Assembly (NCBI RefSeq): GCF_900115605.1
Contig: NZ_FOXC01000012.1
Location: 1 to 64,000, forward strand
Direction: 5' to 3'
DNA length: 64,000 nucleotides
Origin: Halolactibacillus halophilus
Lineage (GTDB): Bacteria > Bacillota > Bacilli > Bacillales > Amphibacillaceae
Shown in pieces: positions 1 through 7,751 of the stretch. The translations under genes and the position numbers were made by a program. Below the pieces are notes generated by a model. It made no database searches and had not been told where the DNA came from. It worked only from the letters and a program-made list of their open reading frames with translations. The first letter of the stretch is position 1, and each line of letters starts with the position of its first letter.

Positions 1-711
1 ACCTCAACATCAACGGGTATGGTTGGTGTTGATTTGAATGTGAATCATATCGCCGTCGCCAATATCAACGCCATAGGTCAATGTGTGGATGCCTTTACCC
101 TTCCGTTTAACTTAGAGGGTAAAACCAGTGGACAGAGGGCGAAAATCATCGAAGCAGAGGTTATTGTCCTCGTTGACTATGCCGTTAAACATCATAAACC
201 ACTCGCGATTGAAAAATTGGATACAACGCGGTCCAAAGTGTCGCGTCCTTATGGAAATAGGAAAGCCAATCGCCAAATGAGTCAGTTTGCTTATCAAAAA
301 ATGATCCTAGCGATCAAGTCAAGAGCTGAAAAAATGGGGGTGGCTGTCTACGTTGTTAACCCTGCTTATACCAGTCAAATTGGCAAGATGAAATATATGA
401 AGCGACTCGGTGTGTCCATTCACATGGCAGCCGCTTATGTCATTGCCCGTCGGGCAATGGGCTTTAAAGAAAAACTCCCACCGATATTGTATTCACTTGT
501 TCCAGAGCAGAAACAAGGTCTACATCATTGGGCGCACTGGGCGTATTTGACGCGTACCCTGTCTTTTGTCAGAACCTATACGTTCTATCAGACAGAACGA
601 TTCGACCCAAGCAAGTTGTGCTCCTGGAGCGCACTATTTCCCCAACATGCTTTAATAGATGTTGAGAAAATAGGTTTGCGTCGGTTGGAAAGTAGAAAAA
701 CCTATGCTTAG
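1..711 (+). CDS. TnpB-like IS200/IS605 accessory protein, 5' end outside window
   Basis: The frame is open from the first base, so the gene enters from outside; the ATG at 19 is probably internal. What is visible is a RuvC-like core. The first motif is GVDLN with its Asp, and the second is AIEKLD with its Glu. The third region reads SIHMAAAYVIARRAMG, where canonical TnpB has DxNAAxNI, so the third catalytic Asp is absent. The CxxC zinc ribbon of canonical TnpB is also missing. This matches the widespread zinc-finger-less 'TnpB-related' proteins of Bacilli. The N-terminus cannot be judged. No tnpA lies inside the window. Nuclease activity is doubtful (inference). Confidence 0.8.
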   Translation, partial: TSTSTGMVGVDLNVNHIAVANINAIGQCVDAFTLPFNLEGKTSGQRAKIIEAEVIVLVDYAVKHHKPLAIEKLDTTRSKVSRPYGNRKANRQMSQFAYQKMILAIKSRAEKMGVAVYVVNPAYTSQIGKMKYMKRLGVSIHMAAAYVIARRAMGFKEKLPPILYSLVPEQKQGLHHWAHWAYLTRTLSFVRTYTFYQTERFDPSKLCSWSALFPQHALIDVEKIGLRRLESRKTYA

Positions 712-795
712 TTGAACGAGCATGGGTCGCCTTTAAGGTGTCCTTACGGAATCCCCTTCCTCAAACATTCGTGAGAATGTTAGGTGGGGGTAGTT
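690..795 (+). ncRNA. Candidate TnpB-associated right-end RNA scaffold
   Basis: The stop codon of the TnpB-like gene is followed directly by compact structured sequence. It ends in a strong stem-loop at 753-790: CCCC/GGGG outer pairs and AACATTC/GAATGTT inner arms around a GTGA loop. The TAGTTCAATT that follows may be the element's right boundary. In IS605-type elements the omega/reRNA overlaps the tnpB 3' end and stops at the element boundary, so the 3' end near 795 and the overlap with the gene are inferred. The 5' end of the RNA is unknown. Confidence 0.4.
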
Positions 796-1046
796 CAATT
801 AAACTTAATTAAAATAATTCATTATCTAAAACCTATTTTACCATGTAAAGATGAGCTTTGAAAGTTATCTTTACTTATTCACACAAGTTATTCTAGACGA
901 GAAAAATGAGACACAAATGAATAACAACTGCTGCTTAATAACGACAGTAGATAACACTGATACAAATCATATCAATTTAAATAACCAGATGACCATATAG
1001 TTATCTGGTATAGAGGTTAAGCCTGTGATTAATCAAAAACATCCCG
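796..1046. other. Gene-free AT-rich stretch
   Basis: No coding signal was found between the TnpB-like element and the next gene. The only structure is a weak hairpin at 982-1011 (ACCAGAT/ATCTGGT arms) lying downstream of the minus-strand gene at 1047. It could be that gene's terminator, but the following T tract is poor. Confidence 0.4.
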
Positions 1047-1346
1047 TTAATCAAGAAACTTATCTAAGTATATATTTTGATTAGTAACTTCTTTTAGTGA
1101 TTGTGTTTCTTCATCGAATTCTAAAACAATCAGATCACCATAATTACCTGAATTTACATCCGCGCTAAACAGGACAATTCTATTCTCACTTAAGTTAACG
1201 ACTTCCACGCTCCCATTTACTGAAACTGTGTCGAGTGGTGTTGTATGAACAGAAACATTAGGTTTCTCCTTCGATATAACTACAAGCAAAGTCACCAACA
1301 GTAAAGTAATAACAATCGCGTTTAACCATTTCCATTTGAGCTCCAT
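1047..1346 (-). CDS. Small membrane-anchored protein of unknown function
   Basis: A 99-residue protein. The start is the ATG at 1346, placed four bases after a GGGAGGTG ribosome site; an upstream extension of the frame lacks such a site. Residues about 8-25 (AIVITLLLVTLLVVI) form one membrane segment or uncleaved signal. The remaining ~70 residues are polar, with a predicted beta-rich extracytoplasmic character (VSVNGSVEVVNLSENRIVLFSA). I do not recognise a family. It is monocistronic and sits between a mobile element and ade. Confidence 0.6.
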   Translation of the reverse strand: MELKWKWLNAIVITLLLVTLLVVISKEKPNVSVHTTPLDTVSVNGSVEVVNLSENRIVLFSADVNSGNYGDLIVLEFDEETQSLKEVTNQNIYLDKFLD

Positions 1347-1532
1347 TTTGCACCTCCCATTAGTTGCACTTGACATATCCTCGACCAAGCGTAAAGTCAT
1401 TTACATAATTTGTATTTTTTCTAAATCAATTATACAAATGTACATAGGAAGTTTCAACTCGATTTAACGATGATTGTCTAGAAAGTCCCCTTTTAACGTA
1501 TCCTTTACTCTTACCTCTATCATTTAATCTAC

Positions 1533-3320
1533 TTAACAATCCTCTGAACAAATGGTTTCAATTAAGTTAAATGTAGTGACATCAACTAACCCGCGATTAC
1601 TGATACGAATATCTGGAATCACCGGTAAAGCAATGAGTGAAAATGTCATAAACGGCGCATGTAGCGGCGAACCTAGACGGACCCAGCCAGCTTTTAAATC
1701 TTCCACTTGTTCTAGTAACTTTGTTTCTTTTTGATCAGACATTAACCCGGCGATTGGAAGAGGAACAGCGGCAATAACTTCCCCGTCTAAAACACAGACC
1801 ATACCGCCACCAATATCAGACAGATAGTTAGCTGCCATAGCCATATCATGTTCATTTACACCCATCACGAGTAAGTTATGACTATCATGTGCGACTGTAG
1901 ATGCGACAGCTCCTTGTTTAATCTTAAAACCGGTCACAAATTGATTAGATATTTGTCCCGTTTGATGGTGACGGTCAATACAACTAAGTTTGATTACATC
2001 TTGACTCACGTCACCTTCAATCACACCGTTTTTAACAGGAAGTGCCACCACTTTTTTCTTGGTCCGGGCGCTATTTTCAATCACTTCAATCGCGTTGACG
2101 TTAACCGAAGTCGTTTCGGTTGTCTGATAGTTAAAGTCAGCCGCTGTCAAATGTCTACCAACATTAACCGATTGATAGTAATGTTCCGGATAAGTATAGA
2201 CAGGTGTCTCTTTGATTAATTGCTTATTTTTAACGACTAGATTCCCTTTGACAAATACATCCGTAATATTCATCTCGCTTAAATCATCCAGCAAGATAAT
2301 ATCAGCGACTTTGCCTGGCGTTAGACTGCCATAGTCATCGTCCAGTTTAAAATAGCGAGCGGTATTAAGCGTCGCTAACTTAATCGCCACAACAGGATCA
2401 ACCCCTTCTTCAATCGCACGTCTGACGACATGATTGATTTGCCCTTGATGAATCAGTGTTTCTGGGTAGATATCATCGGTGACAAGCATGACATGATCTG
2501 TATGAATATGGTCTTCGGTGATAACTTTAATGACTTCTTTCACGTCCTGCCACGCCGAACCTTCACGAATCATGACGTACATGCCAAGGCGCAGTTTTTC
2601 TAGGGCCGCTTCTTTTGTGACTGTCTCATGACAAGAAGTGACGCCGCTTAATAGATAGCTCGTCAAGTCTTCTACTGTCCCTTCTGGGAAGTGCCCTGTC
2701 GGTTGATAACCTTGCTTTAAGGTTGCATCAATCTCACCCATCATTTTCTCATCGCGATGAATCACCCCAGGATAATTCATTACTTCTCCTAAGCCAACAA
2801 CACCGTCCCATGTTAAACCTTCTTCAACATCTTCAACTGAAATCGTTGCACCAGCATCCTCTAAATCATCCGTTGCTGGTACACATGAAGGAAACGTCGT
2901 AAATACATGAATCGGGGCCTGTTGACCTTCTGCGTGCATCCGTTTCACCCCGTCAATACCAAACACATTCGCCATTTCATGTGGGTCCATAAAGACAGCG
3001 GTTGTCCCCTTTTTCACGGCCGCTTCACTAAAACCAGTAACGGAAAACATCGTACTCTCGACATGCATGTGCCCATCCATTAATCCTGGAGCGACATATT
3101 TTCCTGTCGCATCAACAACCTGGGTTACCTCACCTATCATCTGACTCGCCGCGCCGACAAATGCGATGCGCTCATCCTTAATCACAAGATCTAACCCTGC
3201 GATTAATTCACCTGTCACGACGTTCACGATCGTTCCGTTTGTGATCACCGTATCAGCATAACTTCTCCCTTGCACGACTTCCATTAATGTTTGACTAACT
3301 TCATGTAGTGGTTTTACCAT
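1533..3320 (-). CDS. ade: Adenine deaminase
   Basis: A 595-residue metal-dependent amidohydrolase converting adenine to hypoxanthine and ammonia in purine salvage. The N-terminal beta-sandwich (about residues 20-70) leads into GLMDGHMHVEST (about 79-90), which carries the metal-binding HxH. GHFPEGT and the C-terminal adenine-deaminase domain (VAHDSHNLLVMG, GGGMVCVLDGE) follow. Length and motif order match AdeC/YerA-type enzymes. The start has a clear AAAGGGGAG site. Its leader carries a purine riboswitch with a terminator, so purine-responsive transcription attenuation is expected. It is probably monocistronic. Confidence 0.95.
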   Translation of the reverse strand: MVKPLHEVSQTLMEVVQGRSYADTVITNGTIVNVVTGELIAGLDLVIKDERIAFVGAASQMIGEVTQVVDATGKYVAPGLMDGHMHVESTMFSVTGFSEAAVKKGTTAVFMDPHEMANVFGIDGVKRMHAEGQQAPIHVFTTFPSCVPATDDLEDAGATISVEDVEEGLTWDGVVGLGEVMNYPGVIHRDEKMMGEIDATLKQGYQPTGHFPEGTVEDLTSYLLSGVTSCHETVTKEAALEKLRLGMYVMIREGSAWQDVKEVIKVITEDHIHTDHVMLVTDDIYPETLIHQGQINHVVRRAIEEGVDPVVAIKLATLNTARYFKLDDDYGSLTPGKVADIILLDDLSEMNITDVFVKGNLVVKNKQLIKETPVYTYPEHYYQSVNVGRHLTAADFNYQTTETTSVNVNAIEVIENSARTKKKVVALPVKNGVIEGDVSQDVIKLSCIDRHHQTGQISNQFVTGFKIKQGAVASTVAHDSHNLLVMGVNEHDMAMAANYLSDIGGGMVCVLDGEVIAAVPLPIAGLMSDQKETKLLEQVEDLKAGWVRLGSPLHAPFMTFSLIALPVIPDIRISNRGLVDVTTFNLIETICSEDC

Positions 3321-3390
3321 GTGATAGCTCCCCTTTAATTATTTATTGTGTATTCTTCTATTTACTTATTTGTTTCGTGAAAACATCATT

Positions 3391-3517
3391 AAAAAAACAC
3401 CACAGCTGTACCCATCGATTGGATACACCTGTGGTGTAAGACACACAATCGATGTAGTCCAGTGATTTACGGTCACTCAGGTAGAAACGCTTATGCCTAT
3501 TCATAAACTTATACATC
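3391..3517 (-). promoter_or_regulatory. Purine riboswitch (guanine class) with terminator, upstream of ade
   Basis: On the minus strand the aptamer spans 3517-3451. P1 arms are GATGTA and TACATC. The core includes GTTTCTACC, a CCGTAAA L3 loop and the J3/1 sequence ACTAC. The base equivalent to position 74 is C, as in guanine/hypoxanthine aptamers (adenine aptamers have U). A terminator follows at 3437-3391: arms ACACCACAG/CTGTGGTGT with inner TGTA/TACA pairs, then seven T. The P1 3' strand continues as CATCGATTG, which is perfectly complementary to CAATCGATG inside the terminator, giving the antiterminator. Ligand binding should therefore switch ade off. Confidence 0.88.
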
Positions 3518-3541
3518 TTTCAATTATTTAATGAATCATCG

Positions 3542-4393
3542 TTAAGATAAAACGTGTGTTTTCAAGTAATCACTGACCCCGTTTTCATCATTGGTGAAAC
3601 GCGTCACATCATCAGTCATCGCCTTTAACTGATCCGGTGCATTTTTCATCGCCACACTATAACCCGCATATTCAAACATCGGCACGTCATTAAAGCTATC
3701 ACCCATAACGAGAATATTGGCCGGGTCTATGTTTAATCGAGTTAAAATACCTTGAATGCCGGTCGCTTTATTTTTCTCTGTCACCATAATTTCAACATTA
3801 GCTGGTGTTGAAGAGGACGTCGAGAACGGATAACGCGCATGAATCTCGTTTAAACGACTTTTCCACTGAGCGATCTTCTTTTGGTCTTTACTAAAACAAT
3901 AAAACTTTGAGTAACCGACATCTTTTATCTCGTCAACCCACGTAATCCCGCCGCTAATGGCTTCCACACGTTCATTCCATTCACTACCTAAAATATCGGC
4001 TGGTTTCTCACCTGAAATTTCAGCTTCTAGCGTCGCTTGATCTTGTATTAGTGCGACACCTTCACCCGTTGTCGGGAACACTTCATAATAGATTTCTAAC
4101 TCGCGAGCTGCTTCAATCACCTCTTTAACAAGTGAAAAATCAAGGGTATGTTGAAACAATAATTCTTCATCTAAATAACCCGTCATTCCATTTGAACTAA
4201 TAATCCCGTCAACACAGAACCCTTCTGGTGTCCGAGTTAAAATCTCACTTTGACCACGACCGGTCGCAATAAAGACTGGTATACCTTGGTCTCTTACTTG
4301 GTGAATCGTCGTCATTGTTTCTTCGCTGACGTAATTATCTTCACGTAGTAATGTCCCATCCATATCTAAAAAAATTGCTTGAGGTTGTTTCAT
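3542..4393 (-). CDS. Cof-type HAD-IIB family phosphatase
   Basis: A 283-residue haloacid-dehalogenase phosphatase of the Cof/YkrA type. Motif I is FLDMDGTLL (about residues 8-16) with the nucleophile and acid Asp pair. Motif II is in FIATGRG (about 41-47). The C-terminal motif is GDSFNDVPMFEYAG (about 231-244), which binds Mg2+, with the C2 cap between motifs. The substrate is probably a sugar or nucleotide phosphate and cannot be named. The start follows a GGAGGG site. Confidence 0.88.
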   Translation of the reverse strand: MKQPQAIFLDMDGTLLREDNYVSEETMTTIHQVRDQGIPVFIATGRGQSEILTRTPEGFCVDGIISSNGMTGYLDEELLFQHTLDFSLVKEVIEAARELEIYYEVFPTTGEGVALIQDQATLEAEISGEKPADILGSEWNERVEAISGGITWVDEIKDVGYSKFYCFSKDQKKIAQWKSRLNEIHARYPFSTSSSTPANVEIMVTEKNKATGIQGILTRLNIDPANILVMGDSFNDVPMFEYAGYSVAMKNAPDQLKAMTDDVTRFTNDENGVSDYLKTHVLS

Positions 4394-4533
4394 CTCGATC
4401 CCTCCGTATCTATAATAAAAATCAGTATAGCATGAATAAGCTATCGGCGCGACACTTACACAATATCTTAATTTTCAGTCGATTTATCGCTGTGACTATG
4501 TTACAGTAACATCAAACCGCATACTGTTAAAAG

Positions 4534-4625
4534 ACTACTAGGGGGGCCCACGTGGGCTGAGAGAAAACATACCGTTTTTGACCCTTATTGACCTGATCTA
4601 GTTCGTACTAGCGGAGGGAAGTAGT
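4534..4625 (+). promoter_or_regulatory. TPP riboswitch (THI element)
   Basis: P1 arms ACTACT (4534-4539) and AGTAGT (4620-4625) enclose the conserved GGGCTGAGA and GACCCTT blocks and ACCTGATCTAGTTCGTACTAGCGGAGGG. These are the conserved sequence and order of the thiamine-pyrophosphate aptamer. GACCTGA inside the aptamer is perfectly complementary to TCAGGTC at 4629-4635 just downstream, so aptamer folding competes with an alternative helix. The thiW ribosome site (AAAGGAGG) follows. No strong terminator was seen, so control may be translational (inference). Confidence 0.93.
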
Positions 4626-4683
4626 AACCTCAGGTCTTGTCTTTTATCGTAGGTATTTTCACGATCAAAGGAGGCTCTTTTTT

Positions 4684-5208
4684 ATGTTTAAAACACAAAC
4701 ACTTACTGAAACCGCGATTTTTGTCGCGATTGGTGTGATTGGTTCAACCTTTTTGGCAATCAACATTGGTCCTTACCGGGCCCTCTTCATTCAACATCTA
4801 TTGAATGTGATTCTTGCCGTCTTTTACGGGACAAACCGGGCGGTAACGGTCAGCTTTACCGTTGCCTTACTGCGTAATTTATTAGGGATTGGCACTTTGT
4901 TTGCCTTTCCCGGCGGGATGATTGGTGCCTGTTTAGCCGGACTCTTTTACCGGATCAAACCATCAATTTATACTGCTGTTATGGGCGAATTAATTGGGAC
5001 GGGTTTAATTGCAGCCGTTGTCTCCCGTCAAATGAGTCAGTTACTTACAGGCGAAGCTTTATCACTGTTCTTTTTTGTGCCTGGTTTCTTTATTAGTAGC
5101 GCCACAGGCAGTTTTATCGCCCTCTTGTTGTATATAAGAAAAGGTGCGTTGTTGCAACGGATATTTAAACGCACACCAATAGACTTTTCAAACACACAAA
5201 CTAAGTAA
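4684..5208 (+). CDS. thiW: ECF transporter S component ThiW (thiamine precursor uptake)
   Basis: A 174-residue integral membrane substrate-binding subunit of an energy-coupling-factor transporter. About five hydrophobic segments are visible. The family signature region IGPYRALFIQHLLNVI and the loop GTLFAFPGGMIGA are present. ThiW is linked in other Firmicutes to uptake of the thiazole moiety or a related thiamine precursor. The shared EcfA/EcfT energising module is not in the window. Control by the TPP riboswitch immediately upstream supports the assignment. The gene is monocistronic, closed by a strong hairpin. Confidence 0.9.
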   Translation: MFKTQTLTETAIFVAIGVIGSTFLAINIGPYRALFIQHLLNVILAVFYGTNRAVTVSFTVALLRNLLGIGTLFAFPGGMIGACLAGLFYRIKPSIYTAVMGELIGTGLIAAVVSRQMSQLLTGEALSLFFFVPGFFISSATGSFIALLLYIRKGALLQRIFKRTPIDFSNTQTK

Positions 5209-5246
5209 AAACAGCCAGGTCAGGGAATCCCCGGCTTGGCTGTTTT
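5207..5246. terminator. Bidirectional terminator between thiW and the CNNM-type gene
   Basis: Arms AAAACAGCCA and TGGCTGTTTT are flanked by A and T runs on both sides, so the hairpin can serve both convergent genes. Confidence 0.85.
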
Positions 5247-5248
5247 CA

Positions 5249-6619
5249 TTAAATTGTTTGTTCATCAGTGTCTGGTTGTTTGTTGTCCTCGTGATGGACA
5301 TGTGGTGATTGTTCTTGGTCGACTTTCACATAGACTTCTTCAATTCGCTTATCGGAGACCGATAAAATATCAAACTGAACATTCTTGTAATGAATCGGTT
5401 CTTTATAATCACGATCTGGTATTGAACCAATATAATCGGTCAAAAAACCATTCAGCGTTTCAAAGTCATCAACCGGCAATTCTAAACCAAAGAGATGATT
5501 CAAATCAGTTAAATGAATCGTCGCCTTCACAGTCGCCTCGTGATGCGAGTGCTTTAACACTTCGTCATTATCTAAACTCACGCCGTGCTCACTCGAAATC
5601 TCACCAATAATTTCTTCAATTAAATCTTCTAAAGTAACTAAACCGTCTGTCCCACCGTATTCATCGACGATAATAGCCATATGAATATTCTCCCGTTGCA
5701 TATTTGTCAGCAACGTATCAATCGATTGGTGTTCCATCACAAAGTACGGCTTACGCATAATCTCAGCAAGGTTAAATGTTGCTTGATCTGTCTCCAACAT
5801 GACAATTAAGTCTTTTGTATGCAAGACACCAATAATCTCATCTAAGTCTTCTCGATAGACCGGAAACCGCGTATAACGGTGCTCTTTAATGATGTCAATC
5901 ACGTCTTCAAAGTTTGACTCAACATCAATTGCTTCAATCTCGGTGCGGTGGGTCATAATATCGGAGACATCTTTATCGTTGAATTCAAAGATATTATGAA
6001 TCAAACGCTTTTCACTTGATTCAATGGTGCCTTTCTCGTCCCCAATATCGACCATCATTCTAATTTCTTCTTCTGTGACATCTTCATCTTCATCATTTGG
6101 ATCAACGCCAAATAAGCGTGAGACAGTATTTGTTGAAAAGTTTAACACCTTCACAACTGGTAAACTAATTTTAAAGAGTAACGTAATCGGCTTGACCGCG
6201 AAATTTGCGACCTTTTCTTTACGCTTTAAGGCGACCTGTTTTGGTACAAGCTCACCAAACACTAAGGTCATATAAGACAAGATCATCGTTACAATCACTA
6301 AGCTTAACGTTTCAAGCATGTTAATTGATAGCGGCAAGAACGTACTCAGTGACTCTGCTAGTGGTTCACTAAATACATCCGCGGCAAACGCACTTGCTAA
6401 GAAGCCAGCTAAGGTAATCCCGATCTGAATCGTCGCCAGGAATCGTCCTGGTTGTGATAATAATTTATCAAGGGCTTGAGCGGTTTTGTCACCTCGTTCT
6501 GCCATCCGCTTCACTTTATTATCATTCAATGATACTAACGCTATTTCTGATGCTGCAAAAAAGGCATTCAGTGAAATTAAAATCACTAATGCAACGACAG
6601 CTATTCCCATGGTTGTCAT
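5249..6619 (-). CDS. CNNM/CorC-type hemolysin-family membrane protein
   Basis: A 456-residue protein with a DUF21 transmembrane domain (about residues 1-190, four hydrophobic segments; FFAASEIALVSLN near the start). Two CBS domains follow (about 210-330, MTHRTEIEAIDVES and MRKPYFVMEHQSIDTLL), then a CorC_HlyC domain (about 350-430). Relatives are Bacillus YhdP/YrkA and TlyC proteins. These are linked to Mg2+/Co2+ homeostasis rather than haemolysis. CBS domains usually bind adenine nucleotides. Start choice between codons 1 and 4 is uncertain. Confidence 0.88.
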   Translation of the reverse strand: MTTMGIAVVALVILISLNAFFAASEIALVSLNDNKVKRMAERGDKTAQALDKLLSQPGRFLATIQIGITLAGFLASAFAADVFSEPLAESLSTFLPLSINMLETLSLVIVTMILSYMTLVFGELVPKQVALKRKEKVANFAVKPITLLFKISLPVVKVLNFSTNTVSRLFGVDPNDEDEDVTEEEIRMMVDIGDEKGTIESSEKRLIHNIFEFNDKDVSDIMTHRTEIEAIDVESNFEDVIDIIKEHRYTRFPVYREDLDEIIGVLHTKDLIVMLETDQATFNLAEIMRKPYFVMEHQSIDTLLTNMQRENIHMAIIVDEYGGTDGLVTLEDLIEEIIGEISSEHGVSLDNDEVLKHSHHEATVKATIHLTDLNHLFGLELPVDDFETLNGFLTDYIGSIPDRDYKEPIHYKNVQFDILSVSDKRIEEVYVKVDQEQSPHVHHEDNKQPDTDEQTI

Positions 6620-6855
6620 CCACTCCTAAATTTATAATCTAATTCTTAGTATAACGAACCTTCCTCTTGTTGTCTGCTATTTCACATGAAGAATTTAACT
6701 CATTGCTCACCTCGCATGTATGATTAGCCCTCGCGGCTGTTCATCATTAAGTATTCACTAACGCATGACGAACGAAACCTCTCATCATAAAAAATCTGTA
6801 AATGTCTTTAAATTAGATTCATTTTGACTATTTGCTATCATTTTTAAAATAACAT

Positions 6856-6884
6856 TTGATAGTTAACTATCATTTTGATATAAT
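6856..6884 (+). promoter_or_regulatory. Promoter with embedded operator for the regulator-nagA-nagB operon
   Basis: TTGATA (6856-6861) and TATAAT (6879-6884) are separated by exactly 17 bases. A perfect 16-bp palindrome, TGATAGTTAACTATCA (6857-6872), overlaps the -35 box and spacer. That is a typical repressor position, so autoregulation by the MurR/RpiR-family protein encoded just downstream is the simplest reading. A partial copy (CTATTTGCTATCA) lies about 25 bases upstream. Confidence 0.8.
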
Positions 6885-6906
6885 AGTGTTAAGAAAGGGT
6901 GAGGAT

Positions 6907-7734
6907 ATGGAATATTACTCAACACTTCCCGCCTCTCGGCGGTTAGACTTATTTAAAAATCAGTTCACTAAATCTGAATTAAAGTTATATGACTATATTC
7001 TAGCTCATTTAGATGCCGTCGTTTATCACTCACTCTCAGAGCTTAGTGAACAAGCAAACGTTGCTGAAGCAACGAGCTTACGTTTTTTTAAAAAATTACA
7101 GTACAGTGGCTTTCAAGCGTTTAAATTTGATCTAGCAAAAGAACAGCCCACTCATGAAACAAAAGAGACCGATCTCTATACCCGGGTAAAAGACGGCATG
7201 CTTTATTCCATCGAGACAAATCACAGTTTATTGGACCCTCGCCAGCTCGAACATGTCGCGCATCTGATTGATCAGAAGAAAGATATCGTTGTGTTTGCGA
7301 TTGGAGCCTCTGGGATTGCCGGGTTAGATTTTCAAAATCAACTGATGCGGGTCGGCAAAAATATCGATGTTGTCACCGATACGCATACGCAAATTATGCG
7401 TGCGGCCAACGCCTCGCCTGACACATTATTACTGACAATCAGTTTAAGTGGCAGCACTAAGTCATTGATTGAAAGTACTGCCATTGCGAAAAAGAAAGGC
7501 GCCCATATTGTCAGTCTGACCGGCTTTTTAAAGTCACCGCTCACAAAGGTGAGTGATGAGAGCATTCTGACACATGTGAAAGAGAATCCGTTAGAACGGG
7601 GAACACTCTCAGGTAAAGTCGCTCAACTGTTTGTGATTGATGCTCTTTGTACAACGTATATTCAGCTGCATAAATCAGCCGCAAAAGCTAGACGAGAAGA
7701 GATCACCGTGTTTACTGCGGATAAACTGTATTAG
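6907..7734 (+). CDS. MurR/RpiR family transcriptional regulator (SIS domain)
   Basis: A 275-residue regulator. The N-terminal HTH_6 domain (about residues 10-85) contains LSELSEQANVAEATSLRFFKKL. The C-terminal SIS sugar-phosphate-binding domain (about 110-255) contains FAIGASGIAGLDFQNQLMRVG and SLSGSTKSLIE. The start was set at ATG 6907, after AAAGGGTGAGG. The longer frame from 6856 would begin inside the -35 box. It heads an operon with nagA (17-base gap) and nagB, so the likely effector is an amino-sugar phosphate such as GlcNAc-6-P or MurNAc-6-P (inference). Confidence 0.88.
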   Translation: MEYYSTLPASRRLDLFKNQFTKSELKLYDYILAHLDAVVYHSLSELSEQANVAEATSLRFFKKLQYSGFQAFKFDLAKEQPTHETKETDLYTRVKDGMLYSIETNHSLLDPRQLEHVAHLIDQKKDIVVFAIGASGIAGLDFQNQLMRVGKNIDVVTDTHTQIMRAANASPDTLLLTISLSGSTKSLIESTAIAKKKGAHIVSLTGFLKSPLTKVSDESILTHVKENPLERGTLSGKVAQLFVIDALCTTYIQLHKSAAKARREEITVFTADKLY

Positions 7735-7751
7735 AAAGGAAGGATACGTCT

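Noticed and set aside
1552-2219. Plus-strand open frames inside ade
   Set aside because: They are antisense frames of a well-supported gene with no ribosome sites.
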